In this document: positions 47,550-59,398 of the stretch, in pieces
How positions within the stretch are numbered: the first letter of the stretch is position 1
How the letters are laid out: each line of letters opens with the position of its first letter
Source: Ziziphus jujuba
Taxonomy: Eukaryota; Streptophyta; Magnoliopsida; Rosales; Rhamnaceae
Assembly: GCF_031755915.1 (NCBI RefSeq)
Contig: NC_083390.1
Coordinates: forward strand, 18,445,001-18,509,000
Length of the DNA stretch: 64,000 nt
Reading direction: 5' to 3'
The notes under the pieces: generated by a model
What the model saw: only the letters and a program-made list of their open reading frames with translations
The model's database searches: none
What the model was told of the DNA's origin: nothing
Translations under genes and position numbers: made by a program

Positions 47550-50500
47550 ATGGCGTTGAGATCCACCGGAAGAAAGCTATCGTTCGAGATTCTGAGCAAA
47601 ACCAGCTCTGTCGAAGAAGAAGACGAAGACGAACAAAACCAAATCCACCGCTCAATCTCCGATCCAATTCGAAACCAATTCGCTTCCCAGGAAAAGCCGA
47701 ATCGGAAAAAGCGACGGAAAAAGAAGAAGACGATCATCGACTCCACCACGATACCGGAGGATCCGATCGCCGAGAAAAATCGATTTGCTTCTGATTCCGT
47801 TTTAGATAATTCCACAACTACAAACGCGGTCTCGGACATTGTAAATGTGTTTTCCGAGGACAGAGAAAAAAGCAGTTGCAAAAATGGATTGGAGATGAAA
47901 AATTTTAGGGTTTATAGTGTAGGGACCGTTGTTTGCGAGGAGAGTGAAGGGAATTTTCGAACGGTGACTAAGGTCGCTGCTGACACGGGGTTTCAGAATT
48001 TGCGAGGTGGTGAGGCATTTAATCATGGAGAGTTGAGACAGAGGACTGTGAATGGGAGTGGAGGAAATGATGGAGTTGTTGAGGACGTGGGTTCGAGGGT
48101 TTGTAATGATGGGAAGGAGGAGAACAGCGCTGAGTTGGGTTCGACTGGGAAGCAGAGGAGCGAGCCCAATGGGAGTGTTGCTCCGACGTTGGAGCCATCT
48201 GGGTCGTTGGACTGGAAACGGCTCATGGCAGATGATCCCAATTGTAAGTTTATGATAAGTTTGCGAATTTTATTTCTTTGTTTTATATTTTTATGTTTTT
48301 AGTTTTGGTGTTATGGTTTTGATATTGATATGATTACTTATACAAGAAGGGCAATGAAGTTTTAAGACAAATTACAGTTTCCAGGTGATATATTGGCTAG
48401 AAATTAGGCATTGTAATGTACTTCAGTTCTCAGTTCCCAGTTCCCAGTTCCCAGTAATGTGTTTTTTTGACATCGTTAACAAAGCCATGCAGTTTTCCAT
48501 AGTTGATACCACCGGGGGGAAGATTTTCCTGTTTCTTATGAAAAGCTTCCATTTTTCCATTTACCCGTTTAAAAATTCTAACGATTGATAATAGGAATGA
48601 TAAATGCAGTTTTAGAAGCAGAAGATAAAATGCCTGCTGGAAAGCAAGCAACAAATATATTAGTTTGGTTGAGAGAAAAGGGCACAGACTTGTGGTGGCC
48701 TGAGGACTTGGTGTACGATAATAATAAACATGCTACTCTCATTAATCAAAAACGAAAATTCATAGATAAGAATATATTAGTTGGAATAAGGCTTACTTTT
48801 ATTGGTTTTCCTTTATTATTTTTTCTATGTTATGATACTTTTGCTTTTCTCTCAGATTTGTTTTCGGTTGGAAAATCACCAATGAAGTACTTCATGGAAG
48901 AAATGTTCAGTGGAAATTCGCTGCGGAGCACAACTACTCTTGGTAATGAGAAAGAACGAGAGAGAGTTTATGATACAATCTTCCGCTTGCCATGGAGATG
49001 TGAATTGGTAAAGGCTCTGCTGTCATTTCAAAATGTGAATCTATCATGTACAAAAATCATTTATATGTATATGAACACCTGTTCATCTAATTGAAACTGG
49101 GTCCTCTTTTTATGTTAACTGAATGGTCTATTAGTTTCCTAGTAAATTGCTTCTTTTTTTGGTCTCAGTGATTGAACTTTCCATTTAGGTTGAGGATTAT
49201 GAACTTTTGGTTTATTCAAAAGTTTTCCTTCACTTCCCAAAAGGATTTGGTTTTAGAAGGGGTTATTCAAAATTATTATTAGCTAATTAGGATTTCATTT
49301 TACCACTGAACTAATTTATTTAAATTAGGTGTAATTGGTGATACTCAGATGTGTCACATTCTTGCAGCTCATAGATGTTGGCTTTTTTGTCTGCTTTGAT
49401 TCATTCCTTTCATTGTTAACTATCATGCCAGCAAGAGTTTTGATGACCTTTTGGAGGCTTCTAAATGCAAGGTTAGTTTCTCATTCTTCTAAATTCTATT
49501 CTTGGATTAAAGCATCTTTTGGTATAAATATGAGGAATCTTACAAATGATGATTATTCAAATTGTAGTTCAAACGATGGAGAGTCAAATGCATTAGGAGT
49601 TTTGTTTCTATGTTCTTAATCGTTTTGTTAGTGAAACAAATTATGACCCAGTGCTCTGTTAATACTGTGAATGGAGGCCTCTCTATCTCTCATGAGGTTA
49701 CAAGTTTAAGAAAAACAGTTACCTAGGTAGCATTAAATTTGGGTACGTTTCACTTCGAAACATTTGTAGCACTTCTTGTTGTTCAAACACAATATATGGA
49801 ACTCATTAAGTTTGTTTTATGTCACCTTAATCTACACATAGTTTGATCCACTTCCTAACAATTTAAACTTTTGAGGTTGATAGTAACTTAACTTGTATTT
49901 TACCTTGGATGTATGTTCAGTCTTTGTATTCAAATCTTGGTGACCCTTGCCTTTGGTAATTTGTTATTTTGCATATGGAAGGCATGCTTATATTCAGTTA
50001 TTAAATGAGTCTAGGCATGTGGGATAGTGCTAATACCATTTTAACTCGTTCATACAACTATCACTACTTAATAAGATGCTGGAAATTGTGGGCATAATGG
50101 TTCGTAGTTTAGCTGGCTGATATTGGCTTATTGCCTTGTGAAGTTAAAACTGTCCTAGTGTCTCCAAACAAATATCTCCCTCAGAAAATTCTCGCCTTTT
50201 TGGGTTTGTTTTCTTGAATAATGACAACATATGATACAGAGTAACCTAACCATGCTTTTGCCAGGCAGTTCAAGAGGCCGTCTGCAGCTGAGCTGTCTGA
50301 TTTTGGCTGTTTTATTATAATGGCTTGTGGAGTAATTCTTCTGGAGCGAACAGGTTCAGTAAGGATATGATACTATATTATAATTGTGTTTTCTACCACT
50401 TTCCTTTTAGTTTTATGCAATCTAGTTTGATGAAATTATTATAATTGGAGCCCATAAATGTTATTTATTGTATTTTTATCCTTTATTGTCATAGATATCA

Positions 50501-50809
50501 GCTTAATATATCACATGATTCGTGGTCAAGGAACAATCAAATTATATGTGGTCTACAATGTGTTGGAGGTTAGTGATTCTGATCATTTGGGTTTTAAATT
50601 TAAAGTTTGAAAGCATCAAAAGCTTTTCAAAATTTTGTTTCCTTGGGGGGGGGGGGGGGACTGGCAATATATTGGTGGCAAAAAGTCCTTGCGAAAAATG
50701 CAAATTATATGTGGTCCACGATGTGTGGGAGGTTAGTAATTCCGATCAGCTGGGGTTTAAATTTAAAGTTTGAAAGTCTCAAAAGCTTTTCAAAATTTTA
50801 TTGCCTAGC

Positions 50810-50845
<36 letters not shown>

Positions 50846-53315
50846 CTAGCAATACATTGGCGGGAAAAAGCCCTAGGGAAAAATTAATAATTACTGCCAT
50901 ACATTTAAAAGAATAGCCCCCAGTTTAGTTATTTTCTTTATACTGATGATCATGGCCTCATATTTCTTATTAAGGGTTGCAAAAACAGAATTTATCTACT
51001 TTCCATATCTTTCAGTTACCAAGTCTGAAAACTTTTATGTTCCAGTCAGAACATAATTTAGCTATTGCAATTCGCTCTGATTTGTCTGTGGCTATCAGGC
51101 ATTAGTTTTTCTCTAACGTCAATTTATCAGCTTCTCATTTTGTTGCATGCTGAAATTTATATGTTACTGATCCTGTGCCATCCTTGCAGATATTTGACAA
51201 GCTATGTCAAAGTTTTAATCCCGATGTATTGCAAACTCTATTTAATTCAGCAGACGGTCTTGCAAACTCTCAACCAGAAAACATGAGCTTTTGGATTTGG
51301 AGATACATTTACGACCAGGGTTTAGCTCTGGCTGCTTCCAATATCCTCACTTTGACTTTGATAATAAACTCTTCATTATACCGGTCGTCACATTAAGCCC
51401 CTTGACTACCTCATTTGTGTCCTTAACTATTTGCACTTGTTCATTCATTTATCTTGCTAGCTCAGGCAATTACTTTGTCCACCTGTATCGTGGCTCATAA
51501 TAATGCTTTGCTGGCTTTGCTGGTGTCAAATAACTTTGCTGAGATAAAAAGTAATGTATTTAAGCGATATAGTAAGGATAACATTCATAGTCTTGTATAC
51601 TTTGGTGAGTTAGCTTTCTCTAACTTTTCTTGTATGGGCTTTTCCTAGAGATACATTTTTTTACTGCACCTTATACGATCAAACAAAAAGAGATTATTCC
51701 TCTTGCAATTTAACCACCAAAAAATTGGATCATCCAGCCACTTTGCTGCATTTTGTGGTGAAGAGAATGACTAGGGTGTTATTTTGCACTTTGATCTTTA
51801 GTTAATCTCGTGGTCTAATTGTACGGTTTGGTTTGTGTTAATCTCTTATTTATGTCTTTTGTGCCACTTCTTCCCACCAGATTCAGTAGAGAGATTCCAC
51901 ATTTCAGCATTTGTCTTATTTGTTTTAGCTCAAAATATTCTGGAGGCTGAGGGTCCCTGGTTTGAAAGCTTTCTCTTTGTAAGTTTACCTGATCATTGTA
52001 TGTCGAACCATGTTTATGGAAAATATATTTTAAAGAAACAGCTCTTTTAATGCATATTGTGTGTGGCTCCTTTTCTAATTATATGTGGATGATGCAGAAT
52101 GCTCTCCTGGTATACTTCTGTGAAATGGTTATTGATATCATAAAGCATTCCTTCATTGCCAAATTTAATGACATTAAGCCCATTGCATATTCTGAGTTTC
52201 TTGAGGACCTTTGCAAACAGGTATATATATTTGGATATTTTCTTATTCCATTTGATAAATGAATTTTGCTTGATACTTTAAATATTTGGTTGTCTGGTGA
52301 AGTTATGCACCGGTTAGGATGAAGGATACCATTTGTGCTGGTTTCTCTGTGTGTATCCACACAAGTGGTTTGCTACCATTTTAGTGAACCAAAAATATAT
52401 GTTGATCCTTATCTTTTTCATATTTACAGCCATTACAATTTATACCATTTTTCGTTTTCTGGACAGTCTGTGTTATGGTTATCTGACCTTTCGTTTTCTT
52501 TTTATCCTTTAAGACTTTAAATTTACAAACTGAAGATGCCAAGAAAAACCTCACTTTTGTCCCACTGGCACCAGCTTGTGTGGTAAGCTCTTTCTTTTAC
52601 CTGCACTTCATGTGGATTTTTTCATTTGAAGACCTCAATCTTTTTATATGTGGGAATATTTATGCCACTTCCACAAAGTTTATTCCTCTCTTGGGTCTGT
52701 AATGGTCTTGCCTATATAATATATGAGAAGGACGAAGGCTGTGCTGAAAATTAACAAGACATTCACTGTGTAGTAGGCATGCTTGGTAAAATAGATATAG
52801 AGAGATTACCGCTCTTTCTAAAACTAGGAAGACACTAGATGAGATTTTCTTAAATGCCAATTAATCCAATATGCTGGTTTCTGTAATTGAATGTTTATAC
52901 TATGGGAATAACGTTAGGAGTAATGGCAAAACCTACAGAACATTTCTGCTCCATTTTTGTGGGGCAAATGGGCATGAGTTATAAATTAGCAGCCACAACT
53001 GGGGTTCAAATAAAACTCCAAGAATTTTGTGTAGGATAGGAATGAAATTTATCTACATTAAATTTAAATGGTTCACAGCACTTTCAATTCTCACTTTCAT
53101 TTTTTCAGGTCATTCGAGTGTTAACTCCTGTATATGCTGCTCTCATCCCCTGCAATCCCCTTCCATGGAGGCTATTTTGGATTTTCCTCCTGTCTGCCAT
53201 CACCTTTGTAATGCTCACTAGTCTCAAGGTGATGATAGGCATGGGCCTACAGAAACACGCCACTTGGTATATCAATAGGTGCCGGAAAAGAAAACACCAT
53301 CTCCATTCTGATTAA
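47550..53315 (+). CDS. POD1: POD1 / TAPT1-family ER membrane protein, complete, 11 exons
   Basis: Homologue of Arabidopsis POLLEN DEFECTIVE IN GUIDANCE 1 and animal TAPT1 (DUF747 family), endoplasmic-reticulum proteins; POD1 is needed for pollen-tube guidance and embryo patterning. Exons by hand: 47550-48243, 48856-49007, 49368-49471, 50265-50353, 50495-50568, 51190-51340, 51437-51604, 51881-51978, 52098-52220, 52514-52582, 53109-53315. They total 1929 bases and 642 residues, in phase throughout. The start is in GCGGCCATGGCG. Residues 1-230 are a variable, charged N-terminus, ending in DWKRLMADDPNY. The conserved core follows: EKERERVYDTIFRLPWRCEL, LIDVGFFVCFDSFLSLLTIM, then FKRPSAAELSDFGCF, then ISLIYHMIRGQGTIKLYVVY, then STCIVAHNNALLALLVSNNF, then RFHISAFVLFVLAQNILEAE. 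Several hydrophobic helices are evident, the last near residues 595-616. The C-terminus is basic and histidine-rich. Intron 6 is unusual (see findings). Confidence 0.93.
50538..50892. repeat. 163-bp tandem duplication spanning the POD1 exon 5 donor
   Basis: CAAATTATATGTGGTCTAC at 50538 recurs as CAAATTATATGTGGTCCAC at 50701. Both copies continue through the exon end, the GGTTAGT donor and intronic sequence (TTTAAATTTAAAGTTTGAAA, AAAAGCTTTTCAAAATTTT, CTGGCAATA/CTAGCAATA). Copy 1 contains a G run of about 14; copy 2 carries an (AAT)n microsatellite at about 50810-50843. Confidence 0.9.
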
Positions 53316-53916
53316 GTTAGAAGGAAGAAACCTTTACACATAACCAGTCCTAACTGATCTGGCTGCTGATGGTTGTTTTGTTTTTGCCTGTGAAACCGAC
53401 ATTGATAAGTTAAAGATCAAACCCTTTTTGCACATGTTTGAGGACAGCATCAGCCAGAGCAGCCCAGCGTCTGGTTTTTTTTAAGTTATACAGGGTTTTT
53501 ACCTCTCAGTTTTGTCGCAAAAGAAAGCTTTACTTGCTCAGTCAGGAATCGGCTGTGTATACAAATGTAACTATATGCCGCGTTACATTGTCATATCTAT
53601 TATGTAAGTGTTCTAATTCAGGTCTCGGTCGAATATTTTTAAAAAAATTATAATGCTATTTGATAGAGAAAAAAATAATAATAATATTTTCTTTTCTTCT
53701 GATTACCCATCTTGTGCTCCTGCTTGTGGTCATTCACCATTCTGTGTTTTCTTTTCTTATGTTTACCCATCTTGTGCTCCTGCTTGTGTTCGTTCACCAT
53801 TCTGTGTTTTCTTGGCTTTAATTTCCTATGGTTCTGCTAAATATGTTTTATAATGTACCATGCATGTTATCTAATGCAAAGCTTATAGGGTGCTTTATGG
53901 ACTGAAAGATTAGTGT

Positions 53917-53975
<59 letters not shown>

Positions 53976-54495
53976 GATCTTTGCTTTATTTCGAAAAATA
54001 TTTGCTGAGCTGAAATTTCTTGCCTACATGGAATTACAAACACGACTAAAATAAATATGTTTTCTCTATTCTTGGGTTAACTTAAAACCAAATTCTATTG
54101 AGACATCTAATATTGAGAAAAATAATGTTGTGAGGAGAACAATTTAGCGGAAATCTATATATGAACCCTAAATAGTGCTGCCTCAGTGCATAAATCTAAT
54201 CGTAAAGTCAGTTTAAAATTGATGAATTATATCAATAGGTTAGCATTACAATAATATAACCCTACTTTTTAGATGCATATCAGCTAAATATTACATAAGC
54301 AATGAGATGTTGAACAAAAGTAAACAGCAATTTCAGCTCGACATTTTTACCGTGAGCTCTTCATAGGTTTGGCAATTGGCAAGGTAATTTTGTTATCCTA
54401 AAATGAATTTTTTTTCTTTCTGAAAATATATATAATATAACCCATAAAAAAAAAAAAAAAAAAGGTTTTGCAAATTAGATTTGAGCACTTTGGAG
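53316..54495. other. POD1 3' region with tandem and (GT)n repeats
   Basis: The first 500 or so bases probably hold the 3' UTR. A tandem pair with a period of about 60 lies at 53699-53816 (ACCCATCTTGTGCTCCTGCT in each copy). A long (GT)n run lies at about 53921-53974. AT-rich spacer follows. I see no gene. Confidence 0.65.
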
Positions 54496-55074
54496 TAGAG
54501 GTGGCAATCTAGGCCATGATACGACTCGAAAACGATACAGAATAAATGGGTTTGGGTTTATCATAAATAGATTTGGGTTATAATCGGATCAATTCATTTA
54601 ACACGATTATTAATCGTGTCATTTTCGGATTGATCCATTTAACTCGAAATTGATCTGTTATGATCCATTTATTAAACGTGTCAATTTCAATCCGACACGA
54701 TTATATACCTATTACAACCCATTTAAATTATAATTTTATCCATAATATAATATTTAATAACTAAAAAATATTATAAATTAAAAACTTTATAAAAACAATT
54801 TTCTATTATTAATTTTTTAAAGATAAAAATAGATTTTTAATAAAACAAAAATAAATAAGTTAATTTTCAAATTAACAGGTCAATTTCAGATTAACAGATT
54901 AATAGGTCAACATGACTCGTTAAAATAATCGTATTAAATGGATCGTATCGTGTTGACCTATTTATAAATATATTGGATTAGTATTTTAGTTATATGATAT
55001 GATTAATAAATAGATCATATATAATTATTAAATAGATTGATACGAATATAACCCATGAACATGAATGCAGATCT
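54496..55074. mobile_element. Non-autonomous hAT-like element
   Basis: A 9-bp direct repeat ACTTTGGAG (54487-54495 and 55075-55083) flanks a 579-bp segment starting TAGAGGTGGCAATC, a common hAT-type terminus. It ends with a sequence whose complement starts TAGATCTGCATT. The interior carries many short inverted motifs (AACACGATTATTAATCGTGT, GATCCATTTA/TAAATGGATC) and has no coding capacity. Confidence 0.6.
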
Positions 55075-55083
55075 ACTTTGGAG

Positions 55084-58000
55084 AATATGTTAGAACCTTG
55101 TTTCCACAGGAGTTGCATTGTTGGGAAACAGGATTGAAGATCCCATCTCTACCAACCTAATCAAATGCAATGATATAAGATCTCAAAGAAAAGGTGTCTG
55201 ATTTTTACTTTATCTCAACGCAGAAAAGTCACCTCAATGGTGAAGAAGACCGAATATAATTGAAAAGCTTCTTTTCAAAAAGAAAATAAATTAATAAAGA
55301 ATTTTTTTTTTCTTTTTTTGGTTCCAAATTCACTTTTGTGATTATAATGTTTCTTGACTGCATATTTTTTGGGCTGAAAACTATGATTAGATCTGCAGAA
55401 AAGTTAGGCGTTAAAAAAAAGACTTAGGAAAACAAAAAGGTACCATTATTAGGGGTCCTGTTGATCCCAAGTTGCATTTTGTACATTTTAATTGGCTGGT
55501 ATCCACTGCCTAATTATATAATTCCACTTTTCAGAATTTTTGTAATTATTTCAAGTAGTTTTATTCAAACATTTTTGTGTCTTTTACATGAAATCATATA
55601 TATATATATATATATGTATATTATATATTAGATTACTAATATGATCAGTCATCTTTCATCTCAGCACATTTTAACAGAATTAATGTGATTCTAACATTAT
55701 ATAACATATTGCATAAAAAAAATTTCTCATACTTTATTACAATGTTAAAATCTGTACCAAAGTTTATAAAGGTGTTCTAATAAGAGATTGAAATAAACTC
55801 TTTTTTTTTTCTTGGTAAATATAGAAGATAAGCTATAAAAGTAAAAAATTATGTAAATGTATAGGTGTTTTAGCCGCATACACTTTCAGTTGAATTTCAT
55901 GTGGTGTTGCAATTTTGATCTGTATTTTCTTCTCATAGATTTTTTATTTTTTTTTATTTTTTTTGAAATTGGGATATTGTACCGACATGAATAGAATATA
56001 CTAAATTTTGGTAATATCACCCTTTTTTTTGGGGTAAATTTTAGCAATATCACCTTTGTATGGCGATACTTTTTAGAGACAGCAAATTGGAGAAACTAAC
56101 CAATGACATGATAACTAATGTAACAATGTTTTATTAGCGTATTTAGTTTTTACTTACCACATATAGTTTATATGAATTTTAATTATTTATATATTAACAT
56201 ATCATTTCTAATATTATTTGGTAAATGATTTGGCATATGGAACATTATTAATATATATATATATATATATATTAATAAATTCTTTAACAATGGAACAGCT
56301 TAGTTTATTTTAAAATTAAAATGCGGTGTGTTTGATTTATCACCAAATAAGCTCAGTCTATAACTTGTATTTTTTTTTCTTTTTCTTTTTTATTTTATCC
56401 TTTTCCTTTCTTTTGTAAAGTTATAGTTTGTAAGACTAAATATATATATATATATACACACACGGCGTTTCTATAGTATGAACTGTCCTCATGAAATTAT
56501 TCTATATATATATATATGTACGTATAATTAAAATTTTAACATCTTCAAAAATTTATATGATAATAAAATTCGTGACTAAAACGATAACTTATTGTAGTGG
56601 ACCTTCAATACATAGAGGGTACAGCTCGAGAAGATTCCTCATAATACAGCTTCTTATATATGAGTGTATTTATCATTTATTCACAAATATATATATATAT
56701 ATATATATTGTATGATTGTCATTGGACAAAAGCAAAAAAAAAAAAAAAAAATTAATCCTTGGTTTGACATAAATATAACGTTTGAAAATATGAAAAAATA
56801 AATGTTGTAATTATTATACTTGGGGTCCCACCTGCCTTAAATGATCATGTCACAAACATTAAGTAGGTCCCAAGAAAAATGAGACTTCAATGCAGTAACA
56901 GCCTATTCAAAGTGTAACCTAACTTTGATAATACTTCCATCTATATATTTTGTTGCTTGTTATTATCAAGTTACCAAACTTATACAAAATTTCTTAAAGG
57001 TTGGGCACTTGATAATATCACAAGCAACCAAAAAAAAAGAAAAAAGGGTTGGCACTTGATTTCTTTAAAATTTAGTTTTTTAGTTTTATCCTTTAAGCTT
57101 AATCTCATATAATCATGTATCCATTTTCAATAAAAAAAGAAAAAAAAAAGAAAATCATATATTCATTTAATAAAAAATGATATGGTAAAAGACATATGGA
57201 AAGAGCTTGCGATGGACAATATCTACAGATTTGTATGATTTTTATAATTTGATAATTATAGATGACTATTCTTTATAATTCATCTCAATAAATTTTTTGT
57301 CTTATCAAAACCGTCCATTTACTTCATCATTTCATTCATAAGAAAACAACAATAAAAGCGGATTTAGTCTTTTTTTTTAAAAAAAAATAGCAAAAGCAAA
57401 AAGGAAGTTGAAAACCAACAAACAGATAAATAAATAATAAGAATTATTAATTATTCATCAAAAAAAATAATTATGAATTGAAAAGTTTCCAATCTAATAA
57501 ATATACATACTTAATTTTGGTAAGGTACTCTTAATAAATATGTGTACATAAAAAAAGTTGAAAGTCCAAACCTCTATTATTTTATTTCCTTATGATATCC
57601 ACTTAAAATAAGATGGTGATTGAAATAAACTTTACATGTCATTTATGCATTATTTTTTAGCGTTTCAATCAATTTAGATCAATTATATCCCCTAAAAAAT
57701 AAATTAATCAATTTATACCAATAAAAAGTTTGGACAAGAAAAAAATATATACATATATTTGATTTGACAGAGGAAGGGTCCACATCCCACAGAAGATGAT
57801 TGGGTTGGTGCATGCATCCCTCCATTTTTCTTTCTCAGAACAAATTAACCAAAAATGAAGAAAATAATTAAGTTTTCAGATATAAATTGGACATAGTTAG
57901 ATTTATATAAAATTTTCAAGGACTAACGCAACCTAGATTTCATTTTGTTCATACTATCAATATTAAAAATAATTTTTTTTTAAAAAAAAAAAAGTATCAA

Positions 58001-59198
58001 AATTATAGATTTTATGAAGGTATACCTTTATGGGATGTCTTATATAATCTTATATTTTATTTCCTTCGCCATGATAAAATGGCTTTTAGTTTTTATTTTT
58101 GCACCCAAAAAAAAAAAAAAACAAAAAAAAGGGGTTTCATGGCCAGCAAAAGTCAAAGATTTTTTTTTCCTTAAGGAGATCCTTTTGTGCTGTCAATTAT
58201 CGCAGGATTGTTTGTTATTTTTCGCTACCATATTTAGGTAAAAGTAAATTTTGACTTTCTTTGTTTGTTTGTTTATGGGGGAAAAACAAAAAAAAAAAAA
58301 AAAACCATTTTAAAGTTGGGGTCTGAATATAATGGTAGAGAAAATTAAGGCTCAATTGCTTCCCTAATTTAATTAATTTAATACCATATAATTTTTGTTT
58401 CCCAATATGAACATATAAAAACAAAAAGCGAAAAAATGAAAAGAAAGAAAACAACTAGCATCCTTCTCCATTGCCCAGTTACAACAATATAGAACAAGAT
58501 TCCAAGCGATAGAATTTAGATTTTTTTTTTTTTTTTGATTGATAGAACTTAGATTTTCGAATACATGTTTGACGCAAAGGGAATTCAAATTTATTTAGAA
58601 GGAGAAAACCAATATAAAAATGTTTATTTGCAAATAATGGAAAATTTTAGGGTTAGATTTCCGTTAAAAAAGAGAATTATTTAATTAAATATTTTTAATT
58701 TACATTAAAAAAAAGAATATTTAAATTAATTTATTTTACGTATTCATAATTTTTGTCCATTTGAAAAGATATATATTGATTCCACAAATTAATTTTTTTT
58801 TATTAATTTTGTATAAATAAATAATCAACTATAAATTTATAATGAAATAAAAAATAATTATACATATGATAAAAAATACAAAAAACATGTGCGAAAATTA
58901 CGGTTATTTCGGCTGGAAAGTATTTATCAATGGATCTTAGCGCGTGCCGTTATCATGATCCACAAGATTATCAAACCTAAATTTCATATAGTCAAAAAAA
59001 AAAAAATACAAAGTTTTTGAAAATTATAATAACCGTCCGATGACTTTCCAATCCAACGGTGTCAATGGGATTCACATTCCCGCCGATAGTAGGCCACCTC
59101 CTTTTTTTATTTTTATTTGTTTTTATATTTTAATTCAGTGCAAGTTTTTGTACCAGCTTTTGACAAAGATTTCTGTTTCCATTTTTACTTTTATTCCA

Positions 59199-59229
<31 letters not shown>

Positions 59230-59398
59230 TTCCCCCTATAAACATTCACTATCTCCATCTTTCCAAACCCTTTTTTTTTATGGTTTTTTTGTTTTTATTC
59301 CTCCTTTCCTTAACCCTTTTGCAAGTTCTCTGCTGTTTTTTCAGTTTTATGAACTCTGCAGAGCAATAGTTGTGAATTGTATTTGAAAGCAAAAAGAA
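55084..59398. other. AT-rich spacer upstream of the PLATZ gene
   Basis: This 4.3-kb stretch is rich in A/T runs and (TA)n tracts (about 55598, 56252, 56442, 56505, 56688, 59200). No exon resembles a known family. The last 200 bases are T-rich, then TTTTGCAAGTTCTCTGCTG, and probably hold the PLATZ promoter and 5' UTR. A TATATATATA run at about 59199-59220 lies some 180 bases before the ATG and could act as a TATA element. Confidence 0.55.

Noticed and set aside
48585..49094. Extra POD1 exon or separate small gene in intron 1
   Set aside because: The frame (INAVLEAEDKMPAGKQ...) has no known relatives I recognise. Splicing 48243 to 48856 directly gives the conserved DDPNYLFSVG join.
50522..50849. 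Small ORFs with glycine runs in POD1 intron 5
   Set aside because: They arise from the duplicated exon 5 end plus a G homopolymer.
59040..59386. Hydrophobic phenylalanine-rich ORFs upstream of PLATZ
   Set aside because: They are translations of T-rich 5' flank and a (TA)n run.
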